Origin: Polytrichum commune
Taxonomy: Eukaryota; Streptophyta; Polytrichopsida; Polytrichales; Polytrichaceae
Direction of reading: 5' to 3'
Assembly: GCA_950295325.1 (NCBI GenBank)
Contig: OX485804.1
Span: 67,310,033 to 67,374,032 of the forward strand
Length of the DNA: 64,000 bases
How positions within the stretch are numbered: the first letter of the stretch is position 1; each line of letters begins with the position of its first letter. This document shows, piece by piece, positions 55,677-64,000 of the stretch. Below the pieces are notes generated by a model. It did no database searches, was not told the origin of the DNA, and saw only the letters and a list, made by a program, of their open reading frames with translations. The position numbers and the translations under genes are program-made.

Positions 55677-57259
55677 CCCACCAGATTGCACCCACAGATT
55701 CGACATGGAGAAAAAAAACGAATTACTTCCATAGTCAGCCTTGCAACTAACAGACACGCTAAGGCCATTAAGATGGATTGCATGCGTGGCTTCATTGTGG
55801 AGAATTGAAATCCAAAGAACTATGGAACTCCTTTGAATTCAGAGAAGTTCCATATTTCTTTGGATCCACAGGCCCAATGATTGAGATTACTACACCATAC
55901 AGATGCACGCAGGGTAATATTCAGTTCAGTGTTCAAAGAGGTGTCTGCCTTTGGCACTTCAAAAGGCTAGTTAGTAGCTGATGTTCCCGCAACATGAAAA
56001 GGTTGTTATTTGACATAAAATTAAATTGTGTCTGTGCAAGGAGCTCTGCTTGAATTGCTTGAAGTGGATTTTGGAAACCATAACTTTAAAATTTTAACAT
56101 AAATTGCACGTCACATGCATCGGTAATATTGGTCAATTATTTGAAGTGTTGGATTGATATCTTGATCAAATCTTGACTTCCTTCAATGTGCATCCAATGT
56201 TTGTTGTGGAGTTCCTTGCAGTGGGGACACTGTCGAATTAATAAAATCAATACAACAGCTCATTCATTGGCATAGCCATAAAACTTGATGCTCAACACCC
56301 ACTCAACACTAACCACTTTAGGCCAACCTATATAACCACTCCATAAGATTGCATATATGTTCTTTGGAAATTTGTCCCAATACCTCATTCTTATGGCATT
56401 AGATTGTACAAGATTTTTCCCCTGAATTTAATGCACCTCAAATGAAGCCAAACCTCTTGGAAGTAAATGTAATAGGCTCATCTACCTTAATCGGTCAACA
56501 TGGTCTTCTTGCCAACACCTCCTTTGGCTAACCTTGTAGTGACCACAAAAAAATTAGCAAAAGCATTTATTAGAAGAAAAATTCAACATCTATGCGGTTT
56601 GGATGGTACCCTTGTCTTGCAAGATTCGCTTCTTATTTGTTTTAAGAATGACATTTGAAAGTGCAAACCTTTTTCTAATGCAAACACAAATCATATCAAT
56701 GGATTCCTCTCAATGCCTCCTTTCCAAGCATGTCTCTCCTCTTTGTGAAAAAGCAAATCATCAATACATTAAAAGCACATTTGAAGTGTTAGAAATGATT
56801 AAGAAATAACATCTCTAAAAGGGAGAGTTGTCACACCAGGATCTCCTTCTAGACATCCACCCGCATACCAACCAAAACAAGTCGGCCATCTCAAGCTGTA
56901 AGCTTGTGCCTCCAAACATCCCGTACATGAGCACCCACAAGTAGAAAGAAGGTATCAAAATGGCACGACCATCTAACATAAATGACCAGAATGACACCAA
57001 CACGTGTCATTATGGTCACTTCGTGTTGGATGGTCGTGCCAATTCGATACCTTCTTCTACTTGTGACCTCGCCCCCATGCCGCACACTCACAATCGAATT
57101 CTCCGTCATCTCACCGGACACCGTGTCAAGGGGCGTCCATTGGTGATCTCCCCTCACTCTCACAAGTAAGTCCTCTTCTCAAAGCACAAGACCAGTCACT
57201 TGAGTTCATCTCTTTGGTTGGCCCTCCGCACTACATCGATGGTTCCCATGGCCACATCC
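55677..57259. other. 3' flank of the dioxygenase; no further gene
   Basis: The 3' untranslated region begins here. An AATAAA lies at 56240-56245, but its use is uncertain. Apart from the hairpin at 56936-57065, I see no feature before the hAT element's target duplication at 57260. Confidence 0.45.
56936..57065. repeat. 130-bp hairpin (MIRNA-like or foldback MITE)
   Basis: CACAAGTAGAAAGAAGGTATC on the left pairs with GATACCTTCTTCTACTTGTG on the right. The inner stem TGGCACGACCATC pairs with GATGGTCGTGCCA, then AATGACCA/TGGTCA and AATGACAC/GTGTCATT close on a loop of about six bases. Small asymmetric bulges interrupt the stem. No transposon ends are obvious outside it. Confidence 0.7.
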
Positions 57260-58830
57260 CAATGCTTCAAACCTTGGACAACTAACCAACTATTAGTTAA
57301 CTAGTTGCCTTTTGTAAGTATAGTTGTTCGCGATTTGACCTGCCAAAAAAATTAGTTAATTATAATTATACATATCTAGTTAACTAAAGTTAAGGGTAGC
57401 CTGTTCACGGAATTTTGTTGTGGTGTTATAGTGTCACTAGTGTATTATTTGTGTTGGTGGTGTACATGGAGGTTGTTCCAGAGCCCAACAGTGTTAATGA
57501 TCGTATAAAGGCATTTCTTGATGATCCTCAGTGGCCCGAGCATATTAATGGCCCTCAACTGAAGCAAATCAAGAGGCGGACTTCTTCAATTTTGACAGAG
57601 AATGGGGTACGCGTTGTGGATGTGACGGTTGCGAATGGTTCCTTTGTCTATTGGGACAATGCTCCGAAAATACCCAACCTGTTTGGATCAAATGTAGCAA
57701 GAATGTTTCATCGAATGCTACCGAACATTTGAAAACTCAACATTGTATTGTCTCTAGCAAAACGATACCACAACAAACAATACATCAAAACTCTAAGCAA
57801 ATCAATCTCTCCTATAATTCTTTCAAAGCCGACTCGCTTAGGTGGTTCCAGGTGCAGATTTTTGCTTGGATAGCCAAGCAATTGTTATCGTACCGCACTT
57901 TCAAGACACAATGTTGGAGACTTATTGCTTTCCAACTGCCTATTGGACTTGAAGGGCTGACTAGTTTCAACCCTTGTAAGCACATGGTTAAGCTATATGA
58001 AACGCTCAAGCGAAGAATACTAGAGGTGATCAATCTTGCCAAGCAACAATTCCATATCCCTTTCATATCCATCAAACCTAGATCTTTATTTGAACATGTT
58101 TAAAAATATAAAATTCGTCGTTTTACGTTTAAGTTGGCTTTAGTGGTCATCATCACGTAACTACAACTTAGCCATTCGTTGATATGCTCCAACAATCGAG
58201 GAGTGCAACAGTCATCATGCGTCTGATAACTTGTTTAGTTGGGCTAGAGGCATTCTTTGGACATTTGATATCGAGCTCTCTGCGCATGTGCTAACCAGTA
58301 ATTCTAATTTTATCTCCAATGTCAAACAATGCATTGAAATTGTCATAGCGCTTATGCGCAAGTGGTGTATAACCCACTTGTCTCACCTCTTCCTCATCAA
58401 TGCTTTTGGCACCCACATTGATTCAACCAAGTCTTCGAAAGCTCCTATGACAAGCGTATTGTAAGAGGTTCTATGATTGATATCATCCCATTAATACTCT
58501 AAAGTACTCCAACATGTTCTACCATGTGCGCATGATCGATGACGAAACCATAGGATATCCATGCTATTCTCGGATCTCCAGAATGGTGAACTCATCGACA
58601 ACATGGTGCAAGCGTTGGAGATCAAGGACCAAGACGTACCAAACAGTTGGTTAGTGCAGGACTTGCGCAAATTGTTCATCGGCTTTCTCAATAACTGCAT
58701 TTGGAGTTCCATTACAGAGTGATGGCCGAGGGCTTGATCAGGGAGAAACAATCGAGCACAGAATGCGTTTCTTCCCCTTCAGCTAATGATATTGAACCTA
58801 CAGCCAAGCACCCAAAGACTTGGATGACTA

Positions 58831-61800
58831 CAGTCCTACCTCTTTAATACGACACTCGATAATACGACAACCTCAATATTATGACACAAATTTCGTAAAC
58901 CAAACTTCCTAGTTCAAATCTACCTCTATACTACGACTATGACAATGTTAATACGACACTCCTAGACCCCCCAAATGTCATATTATAGAGGTAATAAATA
59001 CATTTATATGGTAGGTCCCACACACTTAGATAGACATAAATACATAATTTATTTTAAATTCATAAATTTTATACATATGAAGTTTGGATTAAGGAAGTTT
59101 AAATGTAAAATGATGAAATAAACATGAGAACCATGGGAACTAGGTTCTCTTTCTAAAACCCTACTTACACTCACAGCACTCATCAGCTGGTGTCTATTTC
59201 GCTGCAGCTCTTACCCTAAACCCTAAACTAACATCCACAATCTGGATTCGAGGTTTTTAGATCAATTTTTATTTGATTGATGTGTTTTGCATATTGTTGG
59301 AAAGCTATTAAAATTTTGCTTCTTTTGGTGGCAGTCTTGCTTAATTCCGAGTTGTATAGACAAAGTTATGAGCATAATATGAAGGTCGCCTAGTTCCAGA
59401 AATTGATCGATTTGGTTTTGCAATTTGTGAGATCAGTTCTTATCCGATTACACCCTTCTTTATATTTTTGGAAAGTTATGAAGATTTCGTTTCTTTTGGT
59501 GGTTGTTTTGCTCAATTTCAGATGTGTATTGGCAGAGATGTGTGGATTTGAAAACTGCTCAAGTTCCAGATATTGATTTCGAGACAACCATTTGGTTTTG
59601 CAATTTGTGAGGTGAGTTCTAATCCGATTACTCTGTTTTGGATCTTGTTGGAAAGTTGTTTTCACTGTGCTTCTTTTGGTTGTAGTCTCGCTCGATTTCA
59701 ATGTATATCAATTGAGTTACAATAGTTTAAAGGGTGATATCTGAATTGCAGTTTCATAATTTCATTGTGGTATATTGTTGTCACTTTCAGGATGGAACTA
59801 GATGGGAAGAGAAAGAGAACAGATTTAACTCTATTTGAGAAGAGAGAGCTAGTACAAATTCACCGATGAAATCCCAATTGGACTCAACAAATGATAGCAA
59901 TTGATTTTAATAAGAGACACAAGGGGAAAGAAGTTAAGAGAAACACTATCTCTCAGATCCTTAAGAATTCTACAAGGATCTTGGAGGCTGGTGACAACCT
60001 CAAAGATATGAAGCGAGAGAAGGCACCAGTGTATCCAGAGCTTGAGAGCGCTCTATTAACTTGGTTCAAACAGGTCCACATCTTTATCTGAATCTCAGTT
60101 TGATATTAATGTTGTTATCTCTTATGACTCTATGCTTTTGAGTTTGATGTTGCTTGGGGTCAACCTCCGAATTGTTATGATAAATTTGCAGATTCGTAGT
60201 AAAGATGGATCGGTTTCAGATGAGCATTTGGTTAGCAAGGCCAAGAAATTCAAAGAAGCATTTCTGGAGCAAACTGGAGTCACTGCAGAATTTGTGAGCA
60301 GGTATGAATCATTCAAGTTTTCAAATGGGTGGCTTGAGAAATTTAAGAATAGGCACCATATTCAGAAGTAAGTTTTAGAAGTTGTTGCATCAACAATCAT
60401 AAGATTTTAGGTGTTGTTTTAAGTGAGTAAATTAACCCTTTGCTTTGATTTGTAGGGTCAACTTCCATGGAGAGAGTGGTGAAGCTAATGCAGAAGTTGT
60501 TGCTCAAGCAATGAATCGAATGTCTGTATTGTTAGCAACATACAAACCTAAAGATGTTTATAATGTGGATGAGACAGGCTTGTATTTTCTTGCACAACCA
60601 GCCAAAACTCTTGCACAAGGAAAGGTGAAGGGCAGGAAGATACAAAAGGATCGGTTTACTTTAGCATTTGCAGTGAATTTCACAGGTACAGACAAACTGA
60701 AACTCTTGGTAATTCACAAGTCACAACGACCGAGATGCTTTGGTCGATGGAGTCTTTCCGACATTGTGTATTGGCATGTAAATACTACTACATGGATGAG
60801 GTCAGATATTTTTGAGACTTGGATGCAAAAACTTAACAATCATTTCAAAGGACAAGATCGTAATATCCTGCTGATTATGGACAATGCTTCATGTCATTCC
60901 TTGTCTTGTGTGCAACAGAAACAATTGTCAAGTTTTACGGCATTATCCATGACAAATGTGACAATTGTTTTTCTGCCTCCTAATTGCACAAGTGTAATGC
61001 AACCGTTGGACCAAGGCATAATTGTTGCTTTCAAATTGCGATACAAGTCCAAGTTGTTTGAATGAGTTTTATCGCAGTTTGATTTAGATCAGCAACAGGA
61101 TTTGAGAAAAGTTGTACCCAACGTTAAACAAGCAATTCTCTGGAGCTATAAAGTTTGGACATATATGGATATTCAGATTATTTGAAATTGTTGGAGAAAA
61201 TCAGGATTGTTGCCACCTGATTGGAGTGCACACTTTGCTAATGAGGACCAAAGAGAAAAATCAAGACTGATCAAGGAGTCCAAAGACCTAGCCCTTCTTA
61301 TATCAAAACTGCAGCTTGAATCAGATGAGATGCCATTTGAAGAGTATGTGCTAATGGAAGGTGAAGACATCATTGAGGCTGAATATTGCATGTCAAAGCT
61401 GGTTGATATGGCCTTAGGACAAAGAATAGAGCCAGCTAGTTTGGACCTTACTGCTAAGACCGTAAAACCTTTAGATGTTGATGAGAGACCTCCACCTGTT
61501 GTGAAACTGACGGATGCTCAACATCATGCTCAGCTATTAACTACATTTTTATGGACAATTCATTAGACTTCACTCCCGCAGATCTGATGAAATTGCAGGG
61601 CATAATAGAGAAGCACAATAAGATATATGTTGCTAACTTGAAGTGGCAACATCAGCGGACTATTGATTCTTTCTTCAAGTCCACATAGGTTTAGTGAGGA
61701 GAATTTCCATATTTGTAATACATTTGAAAGAATACTCATTTTTATATATGGAAAAATATCTCAAGTGTGTTTTTATGAAGTACCTCGTTATTGTGACAAC

Positions 61801-61895
61801 CAGGTCCAATTTGTCATATTATTGAATATGTGACACCTCAATAATACGACCTTTTTCTCGTTTCCCAAACGTGTCATATTAAAGAGGTAGGACTG
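58831..61895 (+). mobile_element. pogo-type (Tc1/mariner superfamily) transposon
   Basis: Ends CAGTCCTACCTCTTTAATA and its inverted copy (…AAAGAGGTAGGACTG) are flanked by TA on both sides (58829-58830, 61896-61897). Length is 3065 bp. A second motif (TAATACGAC / GTCGTATTA) repeats inside both ends. It lies inside the decayed hAT transposase gene, so it is the younger insertion. It encodes a multi-exon pogo transposase now broken by point mutations. Confidence 0.92.
59792..61688 (+). pseudogene. pogo transposase (CENP-B-like HTH + DDE_1 + PIP box), recently inactivated
   Basis: Probable exons are 59792-60073 (HTH; KRTDLTLFEKRELVQIH), 60192-60367 (second CENP-B-type HTH; WLEKFKNRHHI) and 60456 onward (DDE_1 nuclease: VDETGLYF, ILLIMDNASCH, FLPPNCTSVMQPLDQGII). 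They are joined by GT-AG introns that keep frame. Defects are TGA at 59870, TGA at 61063 just after the core, TGA near 61181, and a frameshift near 61550 that leaves the last ~40 codons in another frame. Those end QRTIDSFFKST (61653-61688), a Q-x-x-I-x-x-F-F PCNA-binding motif of the kind known at the end of pogo transposases. Catalytic aspartates are present. Confidence 0.82.
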
Positions 61896-62576
61896 TATCT
61901 CATTCATCATGTCGCATCTGCGTCAGGACCAGCCATTTTTTCAAACTAAACTAACTCCAGAATCTATAGCGAAGGCGGAGATCCGTATATTGAGGGTACT
62001 AGATCTCAAGACAGAAATGGAGCCTCAGCGGCTTGTAAGTGGTCGGGTATGAAGTCTTAGCGGGAGTTGATGCCATGTTTGTCGAAAGTCGTGTTGGCGC
62101 TCCTCACTAATAAGACTTCATCTAGCATGTTGGAGTGCAATCTTGGTGATATGAATGATGTCATTTGCTCCAAAGTGATATTCTCTGCGAGCAAGTTTGG
62201 TTGAGGTCAACATGTTCCTGAAGATGAACAAGCATTTATCCAATTCTGACGTATCTAAGGTAGTCAAGCTTAACCCGCAATGGGAGTTTTTTATTCCCAA
62301 GCGACCAACAATGTTGGAATACAACACCAACAATGAAGATAACGACGACATGGAGACAGATGATGAATATGAGGTTTAACATTTATATTTAATAACTACA
62401 ATTGACTATAGGGATTCTTGAAACTTAATTTTTTTTAAGTTAACTATAGTGAGTTAGTTACATTATAATAGTTGTCTAAAATTCTTCTAATTAACTATAG
62501 TTGCTTTCTAAAATGTGTTGAAAAAAATCTAGTTAACTATAGTTATTCTGGCAGTTGTCCAAGGTTTGCAATGCTT

Positions 62577-64000
62577 GGCAAGCCATCACCTGCCAGGGTG
62601 GCAACTCTCCCATTTAAATCAATTGATTGTAAATCACTTCTAATACTTCTAATGGATCAATGAATAGTCACAACACATAGAGGAGCAACATTCTTAGAAA
62701 AGGGGCATTGAGAGGAATCCATTGTTTCCATACGTGATAAGCAAGTTCGGCACAAAATAATTTAGATCTTGAGCAAAGTCTCATATGTTGTTTTTCTATC
62801 AACTAGGACCTCCACAAAATCAGCATTTTGATATCAAAAGCGTCAAACTTGCTTATCAACTACATACTATTCATGTTAGGATTAGGAAAGCTTTACACTT
62901 TCAAATATGTATTAAGTATTTTAGCACCAAAACCTTAATCTAGATGCTAGGAACAAGAAGACTTAAGTTTACACTTAAGACTTACGAAGTTTTCTTGTTC
63001 CTAGCACCTAAATTAATGACAAACCAAACCAACCAAATTTTATAATATTAGGTCATGGAGCAATTATGGTGGCACAACCCTGATAAATCCTTGATCTCAA
63101 TACATTGGGACGAATGTGGTTGAGACAACTCATCCCTCTCCACCCCATGTCACCCATTCCAACTGTCTACAACTTTCTCATCTCACTACTTCCCAATTGC
63201 TCACTTTCCATTTGCTTGGATCTTCGTAGTAAAAAATGATTCTTAAGATTTCTTGCAAGATCCTTAAAACATGATGACATGCATGACTTGATTATGCACA
63301 ACCAAGGCCATGCACGAGCTAGTCCCATTTGCTTTGAAAACCTAAACATGAAGTGCATGGCATGCACCCTACTACGAGGTTACTATGGACCTCATTGTTA
63401 ACAGAGCTTAGACTTGGTAATTACCCTGACTCGCAATCCTAGGAACATGCCTCATGATTTCACTATCTTCCTTGGTGATACTAACGTTGATCCTTTGTGT
63501 AGGACCCCCGCCTCATCAGTAATGAAAAGGAATTTCCACCTCAAAGTGAGGCCAATCACCACTTTTAGGCTAACTACCCTAGCAGAGTTTTGACAAGCTA
63601 TGCAAGCTACATCCTTTATTTGATTGGGACATTCTTATAGCGTTGGAAAGGCCTTAATAACAACTTTTAATGATATTTAATCACCCAAATCGGATGGAAT
63701 CTAGGTTTTAAGATACCAAAAGAGTGTTAATGTCCTAAAACATGTGTTCTACTAGTAGGCATCATGTGGGGGCTCTCAAGGGGGTCCCACAATTAGCCTT
63801 CATGAGGCTTGATGTGATCCTTAGCACATTTGTACTGCCGCACATGCATTTAACCACCCTTCCATACGCGTGGCCATAGCTTTGTCGTTTTATGGGACTT
63901 GAGCGTCACGTTAAGGTCCACCCCGCAATCAACGTGTTAGGTCACTCCAATTAGAGACACAACATTGTCATGCTCCACTCTAAATGTTTTGCATGCATTG
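62577..64000. other. No gene; one short hairpin
   Basis: AT-rich sequence without a supportable gene. A 66-codon minus-strand frame (63167-63367) matches nothing known to me. The hairpin at 62946-63005 is listed separately. Confidence 0.4.
62946..63005. repeat. 60-bp hairpin
   Basis: GCTAGGAACAAGAA (62946-62959) pairs exactly with TTCTTGTTCCTAGC (62992-63005), extended inward by ACTT/AAGT with one bulge. An inner ACTTAAGT/ACTTAAG palindrome lies in the loop region. It could form a small stem-loop RNA, but no transcript evidence exists here. Confidence 0.55.

Larger units (their letters stand above)
57415..62380 (+). pseudogene. Decayed hAT transposase, interrupted by pogo insertion
   Basis: On the plus strand, fragments in shifting frames suggest a BED-type zinc finger (CSENTQ..WIKCSKNVSSNATEHLKTQHC-like, 57660-57750) and a hAT N-terminal/central region (57790-58100; 58231-58464). 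More core lies at 58560-58720, and after the pogo element an acidic C-terminus ends at about 62379. Stops and frameshifts are many, so it is dead. Assignment rests mainly on the flanking hAT ends and the zinc-finger spacing. I could not place all catalytic residues. Confidence 0.55.
57268..62568 (+). mobile_element. hAT DNA transposon carrying a nested pogo element
   Basis: Terminal inverted repeats CAAACCTTGGACAACT (57268-57283) and its complement (62553-62568) are flanked by the exact 8-bp duplication CAATGCTT (57260-57267 and 62569-62576), the hAT hallmark. Subterminal regions at both ends carry repeated AGTTAACTA-type motifs (57293-57390; 62440-62540), as expected for transposase binding. 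Total length is 5301 bp, or about 2.2 kb without the inserted pogo element. The transposase inside is decayed. Confidence 0.88.

Noticed and set aside
1-64000. tRNA or rRNA genes
   Set aside because: None recognised. The only tRNA-like match is the 18-base primer binding site of the retrotransposon.

Overview
The window reads as nuclear DNA of a land plant with a large, repeat-rich genome. Three things point there: plant-type Ty3 retrotransposon proteins of the non-chromodomain kind, a plant-type 2-oxoglutarate dioxygenase gene with two GT-AG introns, and dense nests of DNA transposons and MITEs. I cannot name the species. Only one ordinary host gene is visible. Almost everything else is mobile DNA or its remains.

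Layout. 1-14.4 kb: a pair of hAT-type MITEs with 8-bp target duplications (448-1096 and 12992-13651), another hAT-type MITE with poly-G ends (4714-5059), Harbinger-like MITEs (1961-2519, 7321-7553, 13882-14362), a decayed LINE fragment, a decayed pogo-type transposase on the minus strand, a foldback structure (9372-10532) and a near-perfect 144-bp hairpin (11657-11800). 14.6-17.8 kb: a foldback element whose right arm was split by a minus-strand solo LTR. 20,776-43,720: a 22.9-kb Ty3-type LTR retrotransposon flanked by TACTT, with 2.4-kb LTRs that look nearly identical apart from a 40-bp minisatellite difference. 43.7-52 kb: mostly repeat copies plus a dead hAT transposase fragment. 52.1-55.7 kb: the dioxygenase gene, preceded by a tandemly duplicated promoter segment. 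57,268-62,568: a hAT element (8-bp duplication CAATGCTT) into which a 3.1-kb pogo/Tc1-mariner element (TA duplication) has jumped.

The most unusual object is the large retrotransposon. It has a tRNA-Arg-like primer site, a decayed pre-gag ORF, a 1496-aa gag-protease-RT-RNase H frame, an integrase region, an intact extra 955-aa coiled-coil ORF ending at the polypurine tract, and LTRs with a hairpin-forming 29-bp repeat array just downstream of the TATA box. Its integrase region carries EIGHT tandem, strongly diverged copies of the DWR-to-zinc-finger (HHCC) module normally present once upstream of the catalytic core, and all eight keep the zinc ligands. The copy is disabled by frameshifts, nonsense codons in the integrase frame and a 2.7-kb insertion, yet its LTRs are almost identical. 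This suggests it was copied recently with help from proteins supplied in trans.
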